Of a DNA stretch of 62,551 nt, positions 35,301 through 43,764 are shown piece after piece. The stretch comes from Devosiaceae bacterium (GTDB lineage: Bacteria > Pseudomonadota > Alphaproteobacteria > Rhizobiales > Devosiaceae), in NCBI GenBank assembly GCA_021648375.1, contig JAKISW010000014.1:1-62551 (forward strand). Direction: 5' to 3'. A program made the position numbers and the translations under genes. Numbering within the stretch: position 1 is the first letter of the stretch; each line of letters starts with the position of its first letter. The notes beneath the pieces are model-generated. The model saw nothing but the letters and a program-made list of their open reading frames with translations. It searched no databases and was not told the DNA's origin.

Positions 35301-36521
35301 TTCGTCAAACCGGCTTTGAGCTTCAGCTAAAGCTGCATCAATATCAGCTTCGCCCAACAAAACAGAATTTAGAGCGCTGTTAATCGGCTCCATCCATGCT
35401 CCGCCCAATTCTCCGAAGAAGAATGGTAATACATTGCCATCAGATGCGCCCTGGAACACAGCCAGATTAGCTTTTTGCTCGGCTGTTTCACCCATCAGAT
35501 ATGCATTATCCACCATCGCTGAACGGGAAGGCAATGCCAATCCTTGCTCCAAAACCCACTGCTGGGCTTTTTCGCTGGTCAAAAGCTCAATCAGTTCGGC
35601 AGCTTCACTTTTTACTTCCGATGCCGCATTAACGGTCCAACCAACAGTAAAGATCAGATTGCCACGATCGCCGGTTTCAGGATCCATTGGAATAAGGGCA
35701 GTTCCATATTCCATGCTTGGGGCCGCATCTTTAAGGAAGCCGATTACCCATGCACCTTCAATGGCAACTGCTGCCTGTTCGGAGCCAAAGCAACCTCCGG
35801 TCCAACCCTCGCCAATATCTGCGGCAAGCACACCGGCTCCACCAGAAACAAGGCCGGTATAATAGGTGAATGCACGACGGAAATCGTCATCGAGAACGGT
35901 TTTGCCATCAGCATTAAACGGCTCCCAGCCAGAACCAAGAGCAAAAGCTGCAAAGCGGGCGTAATCAGGAACAACACAAACCCCATAGACATCGTCGATC
36001 GAGCTTTGAACCGATGTCAACTTATCCTGAAATGAAGTCCATGTGTCATCATTATTTGGATATTCAACACCGGCATCGTCAAAAATATCTTTATTGTAAT
36101 GCACAGCCAATGTGTTGAAATCTTTTGGTACTGAATAAAGCTGCCCCTCATAGGTGAACGCATCAACCAGCGATGGGATCAGGGCATCAGAAAGCGCCAT
36201 ATTTTTAACCGGCTCTGCCTGTCCATTGGCAAAGATTGAAAGGCTCCAAAAAATATCTGTGTAAAAAACGTCAGGTGCAGTGCCGGCCGAAAGTGCGTTC
36301 AGGATGAATTGAGAGTAATCACCCTCCGTTGGTGCATATTCCACTTCAATCCCAAGTGCTGCAATTTCATCCGCCAACACGTCGTTCAAAAGACCGTTGA
36401 CCACAACCGGATCTGATCCGCCAAATCCCGAAACTTTAACCGTCTGGGCCTGTGCCGATACGGCGCTAAATACTGCCAGAGCTGATACTGCCAGTAAACT
36501 TTTACCAAGTGATTTTAACAT
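35286..36521 (-). CDS. Extracellular sugar-binding protein of the ABC importer (MalE type)
   Basis: This 411-residue protein starts with a signal peptide (residues 1-26, cleavage expected after SAQAQ). The mature part has the two-lobed solute-binding fold of family 1 (APDVFYTDIFWSLSIFANG, FNTLAVHYNKDIFDDAGVEYP, VAIEGAWVIGFL). It delivers the substrate to the permease pair. As the first gene of the operon it is divergent from the LacI gene, with a LacI-type operator between. The ligand is probably a glucoside or oligosaccharide, judging from the glycosidase in the operon. Confidence 0.92.
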   Translation of the reverse strand: MLKSLGKSLLAVSALAVFSAVSAQAQTVKVSGFGGSDPVVVNGLLNDVLADEIAALGIEVEYAPTEGDYSQFILNALSAGTAPDVFYTDIFWSLSIFANGQAEPVKNMALSDALIPSLVDAFTYEGQLYSVPKDFNTLAVHYNKDIFDDAGVEYPNNDDTWTSFQDKLTSVQSSIDDVYGVCVVPDYARFAAFALGSGWEPFNADGKTVLDDDFRRAFTYYTGLVSGGAGVLAADIGEGWTGGCFGSEQAAVAIEGAWVIGFLKDAAPSMEYGTALIPMDPETGDRGNLIFTVGWTVNAASEVKSEAAELIELLTSEKAQQWVLEQGLALPSRSAMVDNAYLMGETAEQKANLAVFQGASDGNVLPFFFGELGGAWMEPINSALNSVLLGEADIDAALAEAQSRFDELQAD

Positions 36522-36621
36522 TTATTCCTCCTGAAACAGGCCCGGTTTTCGGGCTGAATTTTTGTTTCCCCGGTGCGTCAGGTATCGTTGACAAGTTGAC
36601 AAAACCGGGGTGCATGTCAAC

Positions 36622-36639
36622 AATGTAAGCGCTTACATT
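36622..36639. promoter_or_regulatory. LacI-family operator
   Basis: AATGTAAGCGCTTACATT is a perfect 18-bp palindrome with the central CG typical of LacI-family sites. It lies about 100 bases from both divergent starts (binding protein at 36521, lacI-type gene at about 36751), so the regulator probably controls both. Confidence 0.85.
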
Positions 36640-36750
36640 TTTTTAGTCAACCATTCTGATTCCACTTGCTCTAATTTATGGGCACTTGCGGCAAGGGTTT
36701 TTCCAATTGTAGGTTGTGATTTGGATATGGACAAAACGGAATTGATAAAT

Positions 36751-37713
36751 ATGCCTTCCACTCTGGCTGACATTGCTGCTGCGACCGGGTTTTCAACTGC
36801 TACCGTTTCTCGCTCGTTACGTGGAGACAGCGCTGTTACGCCTAAAACCCGCGCCGCAGTTTTAAGGGTGTGCGCAGAGCTTGGCTACAAACCCTCACTA
36901 GGGGGAAGAATTCTTGCTCAGGGCGCTTCAGCTTTTGTTGGCTTAAGTCTTGGGGCAACCGACAGATCCACCGCCCGCTATGTTTCTTTGCTGCATCAGG
37001 CCGTATCCGAGCAAATGACTGAAACCGGCTGGGCCTTAAGACTGGTCAACTCCAATGATTTTATTCCAACCCTTTCAGCTGTTGGCGCGATGATTATCAT
37101 TGGAACCATCGCAGATGACCCTCGAATTAAACTTTGTCGTGAAAAAGGAATAGCCCATGTGGCCATTGGCTATGATCAATCCAATCCCGGGTTCTCAGTA
37201 GTTCCGGATGATGATAGCGGAGCACGCCTTGTTGCTCGTCATTTTGCTGCGACAGGGCGAAAAAAAATGGCCGTAATGGCCTCCAGACGTTCTGGCGACA
37301 TTGCCGATATACTGGTACGTGCAGCTGCCTGTATGGACGAGGGGAAGCGCCTTGGATTGGAGACAATAATGTTACCAGCCGTTAAATCCATCACTTCAAC
37401 GCTGGATGGTTATCGCTCTATAATTGCCTCATCCAAGGCAGAAATATCCTTTGATTGTCTGTTTTGTGAAACTGACGAACAGGCGCTGGGTGCTCAGGCA
37501 GCTTTGCTTGATCTCGATAAAAAAGTGCCGCAAGATATTGCTATTGCCGGGTTTGATGATCTTCCGGTTTTATCGGCCAACCTGACCACGGTCCGTCAGG
37601 ATTTTTCGTTGCTGGCTGTTACAGTTCTTGAGCTTTTGGATAAAGCTCGCCGTGGTGAAGAGCCAATTCAGGTTACGCTGCCGGTTGAACTTATTGTTCG
37701 TCAAAGCGGGTAA
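36751..37713 (+). CDS. LacI-family transcriptional regulator of the sugar ABC operon
   Basis: This 320-residue repressor has an N-terminal helix-turn-helix (STLADIAAATGFSTATVSRSLRGD, split; residues 3-26), the hinge helix region LGGRILAQGAS, and a periplasmic-binding-protein-like effector domain ending in VELIVRQSG. I start at ATG 36751 (MPSTLADIA). ATG 36727 is also possible. The open frame runs back to 36610, but that start lies upstream of the operator and would add unrelated sequence. Effector sugar unknown. Confidence 0.9.
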   Translation: MPSTLADIAAATGFSTATVSRSLRGDSAVTPKTRAAVLRVCAELGYKPSLGGRILAQGASAFVGLSLGATDRSTARYVSLLHQAVSEQMTETGWALRLVNSNDFIPTLSAVGAMIIIGTIADDPRIKLCREKGIAHVAIGYDQSNPGFSVVPDDDSGARLVARHFAATGRKKMAVMASRRSGDIADILVRAAACMDEGKRLGLETIMLPAVKSITSTLDGYRSIIASSKAEISFDCLFCETDEQALGAQAALLDLDKKVPQDIAIAGFDDLPVLSANLTTVRQDFSLLAVTVLELLDKARRGEEPIQVTLPVELIVRQSG

Positions 37714-37950
37714 ACCTGGTTCGTGAAGTGAATGTGCCAGAGTGTGGCAGAAAGCGCCGTCATTGCTCAGATCATCGCGATCAGATTTTAGATCAAAAAA
37801 AAGCAAGGCAAAAAAATTATGACTGCCTGTTGCTCGATATCCAATAGTTCAATTTTGAAGTTGGATCTGTGAGTCAATTGCGTGATTTGCGCCAATAAAA
37901 GCTAAAAAAACTTAGAGCGATGGCGAAGTTTAGAAAAATAGAAGGAGCAT

Positions 37951-38604
37951 ATGATGCATCAAATCCCTCAATTTCAAGAAATCAACCTTGAATTTCAACA
38001 TGATCACATTCGAAAAAATCCATTTGCGACAGTGATCTCCATGGAATCAGGCAGCATTATAGTCAATCATTTTCCACTTGTTCTTTGCGATACAAGGGCC
38101 GGTAAAGGTACATTACAGGGCCATGTGGCTCGCGCTAATACATTTTGGAAAAATTTTGATCAGGCAACCGATGTTATGGCAGTTTTTCATGGTCTTGATC
38201 ACTACATAACGCCAACTTATTATCCCTCTAAAGCTCAGCATGACAAAGTTGTCCCAACCTGGAATTACGCAGTCGTTCACGCAAGTGGCCCTCTTCGTAT
38301 TATTCAAGACAAAGATTGGCTTTTGAAGCATTTGACTGAACTGACAAATAAGCAAGAGCAGGAAAATGAGGTGCCATGGTCGGTAAATGACGCCCCGCAA
38401 AAATTTGTGGACATTCAATTGAGAGGAATTGTCGGTTTTGAAATTCCCATTTCAAAAATTGTCGGAGCTATGAAAATGAGCCAAAACAAAAACGAGCAGG
38501 ATGCTACAGGTGTCGTGCAAGGTCTGCGAGCGATAGGAAGTATCGATGGACATGAAGTGGCAAAAATCGTTGAGAGAAATCTAAAAAACCGACCTACTAA
38601 ATAA
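37951..38604 (+). CDS. PaiB-type FMN-binding protein (putative negative regulator)
   Basis: This 217-residue protein belongs to the FMN-binding split-barrel family known from Bacillus PaiB. Visible motifs are NPFATVIS, GHVARANTFWKN, the conserved PTYYPSK, VPTWNYAVVHASGPLRI and QLRGIVGFEIPI. The start at 37951 has an ideal AAGGAG site 6 bases upstream. It stands alone, between the LacI gene and the convergent matR. PaiB is described as a negative regulator of sporulation and protease genes in Bacillus. The role in proteobacteria is unclear. Confidence 0.88.
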   Translation: MMHQIPQFQEINLEFQHDHIRKNPFATVISMESGSIIVNHFPLVLCDTRAGKGTLQGHVARANTFWKNFDQATDVMAVFHGLDHYITPTYYPSKAQHDKVVPTWNYAVVHASGPLRIIQDKDWLLKHLTELTNKQEQENEVPWSVNDAPQKFVDIQLRGIVGFEIPISKIVGAMKMSQNKNEQDATGVVQGLRAIGSIDGHEVAKIVERNLKNRPTK

Positions 38605-38659
38605 GTGGGGGCTCAAAGATGGTAATGGCCTGAGCTTTTCTGAATACTCTATTTCAAAC

Positions 38660-38675
38660 AAATTCGTACGAATTT
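38660..38675. promoter_or_regulatory. Perfect 16-bp palindrome between two convergent genes
   Basis: AAATTCGTACGAATTT lies between the 3' ends of the PaiB-type gene and matR. It resembles a TetR-type operator more than a terminator. No promoter-facing gene is present. Confidence 0.4.
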
Positions 38676-38739
38676 AATAGGTCCCGCCCCTAAGGTGTGC
38701 CGTGCAACCCGTACGCTGCATTGTCTGCATCACCTGTGC

Positions 38740-39414
38740 TTAAGCCGGTTTAAGGCTGGCCATTAAATGATGAAATTTTTCACCCTGCACAGCCACATGA
38801 TCACGCAGTGTAATTGCAGCTTCTTCCGGGCTGGCATCAACAAGGGCCTGCACAATCGCTTTATGTTCCGCCATCGATTGCTTCATACGACCACGAAGAT
38901 GCAGTTGGATGCGACGAAACGGTTTTAAACGTTTATGTAACCTCAAGGCCTCCTGCTCTAAAAACCGGTTACCTGATTGCTGATAGATCAGGTGATGAAA
39001 TCGCTCATTTTCCCTATAATAGGCGTCAGCATCGCTATTTTCGACCGCTTTTTGGCATTCTTCATTTGCTTCCTGAAGCGTCTTAAGTGCCGCCTCGGAA
39101 ATGCGTTTTGCCGCAAGTCTGCCGCAAATTGCCTCGATTTCAGCCATAACTTCAAACATTTCCAACAATTCCACCGGCCCGGGCTGGCGAACAAATACAC
39201 CGCGCCGGGGCAGTTGTTTGACGAGACCTGACAGTGAGAGTTTTTGAAAGGCCTCACGAACCGGGGTGCGGGAAACACCAAACCGACTGGCCAGTTTGTT
39301 TTCGTCCAACCGGTCCCCATCAACAAATTCACCTGAAAAAATGAGCTGCTCCAACTCATCTGCAATAGCATCTGCGCGTCTAATATCCATGACCCTTGCT
39401 ATCCTGTCTGGCAT
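38740..39414 (-). CDS. matR: GntR-family (FCD) repressor of malonate utilisation, MatR-like
   Basis: This 224-residue protein has a winged helix (residues 10-75; ENKLASRFGVSRTPVREAFQKLSLSGLV split) and an FCD all-helical ligand domain with metal-site residues in ENERFHHLIY and the C-terminal VQGEKFHHL. It is divergent from matPQMAB. The intergenic boxes match the MatR site described in Rhizobium leguminosarum (TCTTGTATACA core). Malonate or malonyl-CoA is the expected inducer. The start may be 39414 or the in-frame ATG 39390. Confidence 0.9.
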   Translation of the reverse strand: MPDRIARVMDIRRADAIADELEQLIFSGEFVDGDRLDENKLASRFGVSRTPVREAFQKLSLSGLVKQLPRRGVFVRQPGPVELLEMFEVMAEIEAICGRLAAKRISEAALKTLQEANEECQKAVENSDADAYYRENERFHHLIYQQSGNRFLEQEALRLHKRLKPFRRIQLHLRGRMKQSMAEHKAIVQALVDASPEEAAITLRDHVAVQGEKFHHLMASLKPA

Positions 39415-39435
39415 TTAAGTGCAATATGGCAATTG

Positions 39436-39445
39436 TTGTATACAA
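39436..39445. promoter_or_regulatory. MatR box 1
   Basis: TTGTATACAA, a perfect 10-bp palindrome 22 bases upstream of the matR start. Confidence 0.8.
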
Positions 39446-39466
39446 TTAAATGCAACATTGGCATTC

Positions 39467-39476
39467 TTGTATACAA
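39467..39476. promoter_or_regulatory. MatR box 2
   Basis: A second identical TTGTATACAA, preceded by TC as in the published box. Its spacing of 31 bp from box 1 (three helical turns) would place two dimers on the same DNA face. Confidence 0.85.
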
Positions 39477-39481
39477 TACAC

Positions 39482-39510
39482 TTGACATAGAATGCAAACT
39501 GTTATTGATA
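39482..39510 (+). promoter_or_regulatory. Putative matP promoter
   Basis: TTGACA begins 5 bases after MatR box 2. A weak -10 element (TATTGA or TTGATA) follows at 15-17 bases. A repressor on box 2 would block it. Confidence 0.4.
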
Positions 39511-39563
39511 GTTGGCGTCCCCGCCATAAATGATTGGGGAATAAAAAATTCTGGGAGGAAATT

Positions 39564-40553
39564 ATGAAGAACAAATTCTGGTCCACGGCTGCCGCTGTGG
39601 CACTTATGATTGCCACATCTGGCGCCTCTGCTCAGGAAGTGCTTCGCTTGTCACATCAATGGTCAACCGCCGATATTCGAAATCAGGTAGCTCAAATTAT
39701 TGCCGACGAGGTTGCTGCGGCTGATGTTGGCCTGGAGATACAAATCTTTGGCTCAAAATCACTTTTTGCTCCGCGTGAGCAATACACCCCCTTAAGTCGT
39801 GGGCAGCTTGATATGACAGTGCTGCCCCTGTCCTATGCCGGCGGACAACGGCCTGCTTATAATCTTACCCTGATGCCAGGCCTGGTGAAAAACCTTGATC
39901 ACGGAGCCCGCCTCGCGGATTCTCCATTCATGGATGCCCTCGATGAAATCATGGCCGAAGATGATGTGATGGTTCTGGTTGACGGCTATCTGGCGGGCGG
40001 ATTTGCCGGCAAGGATAAATGCATTACCAAGCCTGAAGATGTAGTTGGTCTGCAAACCCGCGCTGCCGGTAAGGCGTTTGAACAAATGTTGGCAGGAGCG
40101 GGAGCGTCTATTGCATCCATGGCTTCGTCTGAGATTTATAACGCCATGCAAACCGGGGTTTTAAACGCTGCCAATACTTCTTCAGCATCCTTTGTTTCAT
40201 TCCGGATTTATGAGCAGGTTTCCTGCTATACACCAGCCGGTGATGTGGCGTTGTGGTTTATGTACCAGCCTGTACTGATGAATAAATCCAGGTTCGAAGG
40301 TTTGAACGCCGAACAGCAGGCAGCTCTTTTGGCCGCCTCGGAAATAGCTGAAGCCTATTATCTTGAAGAGGCTAAAAAGCAGGACGCAAATTCGGTTGAA
40401 GTGTTTCGCAACGCGGGTGTTGAGATCGCTGAAATGAGCATTGAGGATTTTGAAGCCTGGCGTGCTTTGGCTCAAACCACCTCTTATGCGACTTTTGTCG
40501 AACAGACCCCAAATGGTCAGGAACTGCTTGATCTGGCTTTAGCCGTAGAATAA
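39564..40553 (+). CDS. matP: TRAP transporter malonate-binding protein (DctP family)
   Basis: This 329-residue periplasmic protein has a signal peptide (residues 1-24, ASA-Q) and the DctP fold (LRLSHQWSTADIRNQ, LYNAMQTG-like EIYNAMQTGVLNAA, where the family's conserved substrate Arg precedes in GLQTRAAGKAF). The ATG at 39564 has GGGAGGAA upstream. An earlier in-frame codon at 39534 adds ten residues before the signal peptide. It matches MatP of the rhizobial malonate operon by position and family. Confidence 0.88.
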   Translation: MKNKFWSTAAAVALMIATSGASAQEVLRLSHQWSTADIRNQVAQIIADEVAAADVGLEIQIFGSKSLFAPREQYTPLSRGQLDMTVLPLSYAGGQRPAYNLTLMPGLVKNLDHGARLADSPFMDALDEIMAEDDVMVLVDGYLAGGFAGKDKCITKPEDVVGLQTRAAGKAFEQMLAGAGASIASMASSEIYNAMQTGVLNAANTSSASFVSFRIYEQVSCYTPAGDVALWFMYQPVLMNKSRFEGLNAEQQAALLAASEIAEAYYLEEAKKQDANSVEVFRNAGVEIAEMSIEDFEAWRALAQTTSYATFVEQTPNGQELLDLALAVE

Positions 40554-40577
40554 TTTCTGTTCACATTCCAAGAGTAA

Positions 40578-40600
40578 GGGGTGGCGTTATACGCCACCCC
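40578..40600 (+). other. Intercistronic hairpin between matP and matQ
   Basis: GGGGTGGCGT and its exact complement form a 10-bp stem with a 3-base loop, 24 bases after matP. It is followed by A residues, so it is probably an mRNA-stabilising element that favours binding-protein expression. Confidence 0.7.
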
Positions 40601-40628
40601 AAAAAAATTATATAGATTGGACTAAATA

Positions 40629-41177
40629 ATGTCGGGGCAAAGTTCTGCACGCGAAAATCGCACGGGCGACAATCTGTTTTTACGTCTGGTTGAGGTACTT
40701 TCAACTCTATCGGGATGGACAGCGGCAGGGATGATTTTATCTGCCGTCTTTATCACCTGCCAGATGATTTTTGTGCGCTTTGTGTTGAACAACTCAACCA
40801 TCTGGCAGACAGAAGCCGTGGTTTATCTGGTTATTGCTGCCACTTTGCTGGGGTTACCATATGTTCAGCACCTTCGCGGACATGTAAATGTTGACCTTAT
40901 TCCCATTGCATTGAATGAACGGTGGCGGTTTATTCTGGCCATTATCACACTGTCGATTTCCGCACTCATGGTGGCGATAATGTTCTGGTACGGCTTTGAA
41001 TTCTGGTTGCTGACCTGGGAGAGGGGCTGGCGCTCCGATACAATATGGGGGGTCAGACTATGGATCCCGTACCTGTCGCTGCCGGTTGGATTTGCCCTGT
41101 TTTTTTTGCAGCTTATTGCTGATCTGGTTGCGGTAATTTTAAAAATTGAAGCGCCCTTTGGGCTGGAGGACGAGTGA
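40629..41177 (+). CDS. matQ: TRAP transporter small membrane subunit (DctQ family)
   Basis: This 182-residue inner-membrane protein has four predicted helices (about residues 29-51, 64-86 with the short loop after it, 103-125 and 145-168). The DctQ pattern is visible in RFVLNNSTIWQTEAVVYLVIAATLLG and LPYVQHLRGHVNVDLIP (both split). It forms the channel with MatM. Its stop overlaps the matM start. Confidence 0.9.
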   Translation: MSGQSSARENRTGDNLFLRLVEVLSTLSGWTAAGMILSAVFITCQMIFVRFVLNNSTIWQTEAVVYLVIAATLLGLPYVQHLRGHVNVDLIPIALNERWRFILAIITLSISALMVAIMFWYGFEFWLLTWERGWRSDTIWGVRLWIPYLSLPVGFALFFLQLIADLVAVILKIEAPFGLEDE

Positions 41178-42493
41178 TGGACCCGTTATTGCTGGGCAGT
41201 CTCGTTGCCTTTTTTACCATATTTGTATTGTTTTCCGGGGTTTCGGTGGCCTTGGGCCTGTTAATCGTTTCTGCCGGGTTTCTGATTGTTTTTGATGGCA
41301 TGCGCTCGTTAGAACTGATGCCTGAAATCCTGTTTGGCAAGCTGGATAATTTTGCTCTGCTGGCAATTCCGATGTTTATTATTATGGGGGCTTCGATTTC
41401 TTCAACCCGAGCCGGGGCCGACCTTTATGAGGCGCTGGAGCGCTGGCTGACCAAAGTTCCGGGCGGACTGGTGATCTCAAACCTTGGGGCCTGCGCCCTG
41501 TTTTCCGCCATGTCCGGGTCAAGCCCTGCAACCTGCGCAGCAATTGGTAAAATGGGCATTCCCGAAATGCGCAAACGCGGATATCCCGACGGGGTTGCAG
41601 CAGGCTCGATCGCCGCCGGTGGCACCTTGGGAATATTGATCCCCCCTTCTGTCACCATGATCGTATATGGCATTGCCACTGAAACTTCCATCGGGCGCCT
41701 GTTTCTTGCCGGGGTTTTTCCCGGTCTGTTGTTAGTTGGTCTGTTCATGGCCTGGTCCCTTTATTCAACGGCCCGCTCCGGCAACAGTTCTTTGTTAAAT
41801 GCGCGCAATTATAGCTGGCGTGAGAAATTTGAAATCCTACCCCGGGTATTGCCGTTTTTGCTGATTATAATCGGGGTGCTTTATGCCATGTATGGCGGCA
41901 TTGCCACGCCGTCTGAAACCGCTGCTGTTGGCGCTTTGCTGACCCTGTTGATTGCAGTAATCATCTATAAACTCTGGAACCCGCGCGATCTCTGGTCGGT
42001 GCTGCGTGACAGCACCAAAGAAAGTGTGATGATCCTGTTTATCATTGCAGCCGCTGGTGTGTTTTCTTATATGCTTTCCAGCCTGTTGATAACACAGTCA
42101 ATTGCCGAATGGATTGGCACGCTGGATGTCAACCGCTGGGTATTAATGGGAGCAATCAATCTGTTTTTATTGGTCGCCGGATTTTTCCTGCCTCCGGTTG
42201 CTGTGATCTTAATGGCCGCTCCGATCCTGCTACCGATTATTCTGACCGCTGGATTTGATCCCATATGGTTTGCGGTAATCCTGACCATTAATATGGAAAT
42301 TGGACTGATTTCACCTCCAGTTGGACTAAATTTGTACGTTATCAACGGCATTGCCCCCGATATTAAACTCAAAACCATCCTGCTCGGCTCTTTGCCTTAT
42401 GTGGGTTGTATGGTTGTGGCAATAATTCTTATCAGCATATTTCCTGGCATTGCCACATGGCTGCCCGAGGCAGTGATGGGAGTGGCGATATGA
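41177..42493 (+). CDS. matM: TRAP transporter large membrane subunit (DctM family)
   Basis: This 438-residue protein has 11-12 hydrophobic helices and the DctM motifs ALLAIPMFIIMG, MSGSSPATCAAIGKMGIPEM (split), AAGGTLGILIPPSVTMIVYG and ISPPVGLNLYVINGIA. It carries the sodium-coupled transport path. I take ATG 41177 (TGATG overlap with matQ). GTG 41174 is one codon earlier. Confidence 0.93.
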   Translation: MDPLLLGSLVAFFTIFVLFSGVSVALGLLIVSAGFLIVFDGMRSLELMPEILFGKLDNFALLAIPMFIIMGASISSTRAGADLYEALERWLTKVPGGLVISNLGACALFSAMSGSSPATCAAIGKMGIPEMRKRGYPDGVAAGSIAAGGTLGILIPPSVTMIVYGIATETSIGRLFLAGVFPGLLLVGLFMAWSLYSTARSGNSSLLNARNYSWREKFEILPRVLPFLLIIIGVLYAMYGGIATPSETAAVGALLTLLIAVIIYKLWNPRDLWSVLRDSTKESVMILFIIAAAGVFSYMLSSLLITQSIAEWIGTLDVNRWVLMGAINLFLLVAGFFLPPVAVILMAAPILLPIILTAGFDPIWFAVILTINMEIGLISPPVGLNLYVINGIAPDIKLKTILLGSLPYVGCMVVAIILISIFPGIATWLPEAVMGVAI

Positions 42494-43764
42494 GCCTGCT
42501 GGCTGATCTCCTGGCAACAGTTTTTGAGCGGGCAACAAAATCCAAGCCAGCACAAAAGTGGGACGAGAGCCCAATCCGTGAACTGGTTGCAGAATTAATC
42601 AGCAATAGTGGCGAGGTCCGGGGCATGGTTCTGGCCCGTCAGATCCTTGATCGTTATGATGCAATGGATGATGATCAAAAACGCGATTTTTTTACATTTT
42701 TGGCCTCTGACATGGACATAGATGCCCAAGCTGTCAGAAATTGCCTTACGGAATATGAGCAGACCCCATCCAAAGCCACATATCGCGCTTTTATGGATGC
42801 CACAGAACCTGGGCGCCAGGAGTTGGTGCGCCGGCTTAATCAGGTTCCAGGTGCCACCGGAAATCTGGTGGCTATGCGCAGCGATCTTTTAAAATTTGCC
42901 CGCGATGATGCTTCTCTTGCGGCCATTGATCTGGATTTCAGGCACTTGTTTGCCTCATGGTTCAATCGCGGGTTCCTTGTGCTTCGCCCCATAAACTGGG
43001 AAAGCCCGGCCCATATCCTTGAAAAAATCATTGCCTACGAAGCGGTGCATGCAATTGATAACTGGGAAGAATTGCGCCTGCGTCTGCAACCATCTGATCG
43101 CCGCTGTTTTGCGTTTTTTCACCCCACGATGGCTGATGAACCGCTGATTTTTGTCGAAGTGGCACTAACCCGGGGCAAGTCAAGCTCGATCCAGCAGATC
43201 CTTGCTGATGATCGTGAAACGATTGATATGGGGGAGGCGAATACGGCAGTGTTTTATTCGATTTCCAATTGCCAGACGGGACTGGCCGGAATTTCCTTTG
43301 GTAATTCGCTTATTAAACAAGTGGTTCAGGATCTGTCACACGAACTGCCTGAATTGAGCACATTCGTAACCCTGTCTCCGATACCAGGGCTGGTGCAAAA
43401 TCTGCGGGCTCAGGGGTGGACAGACAAGCCTGAGCAAACCACACTTGGCCAGCTTGCGGCTCATTATTTGATCGACATAAAACGCGATGACGGCATGCCA
43501 ATAGACCCTGTTGCTCGCTTCCACCTTGGGAACGGCGCAATGGTGCACGCGGTTCACACAGATGCGGACTTATCCGCCAATGGGCTGTCGCAGTCCTATG
43601 GCACGATGGTCAACTATCTCTATGACCTGTCTGCAATCTCACAAAACCATGAGGAATTTGGCGCCGGAAAAATAGTTGCGGCCTCACCAGAAGTTAAGGC
43701 ACTGGCCCGACTGGGAGCCAATATTGTCAGTAAGGATCCGGGCTATGTCCAATCCGCTATTTGA
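42490..43764 (+). CDS. matA: Malonyl-CoA decarboxylase
   Basis: This 424-residue enzyme turns malonyl-CoA into acetyl-CoA and CO2. It has the helical N-terminal MCD domain (residues 1-90) and the GNAT-like catalytic C-terminal domain with CFAFFHPTMADEPLIFVEVAL, YSISNCQTGLAGISFGN and the catalytic-site FVTLSPIPG and HLGNGAMVHAVHTDAD segments. ATG 42490 overlaps the matM stop. An in-frame start at 42406 lies inside matM. Confidence 0.94.
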   Translation: MSLLADLLATVFERATKSKPAQKWDESPIRELVAELISNSGEVRGMVLARQILDRYDAMDDDQKRDFFTFLASDMDIDAQAVRNCLTEYEQTPSKATYRAFMDATEPGRQELVRRLNQVPGATGNLVAMRSDLLKFARDDASLAAIDLDFRHLFASWFNRGFLVLRPINWESPAHILEKIIAYEAVHAIDNWEELRLRLQPSDRRCFAFFHPTMADEPLIFVEVALTRGKSSSIQQILADDRETIDMGEANTAVFYSISNCQTGLAGISFGNSLIKQVVQDLSHELPELSTFVTLSPIPGLVQNLRAQGWTDKPEQTTLGQLAAHYLIDIKRDDGMPIDPVARFHLGNGAMVHAVHTDADLSANGLSQSYGTMVNYLYDLSAISQNHEEFGAGKIVAASPEVKALARLGANIVSKDPGYVQSAI

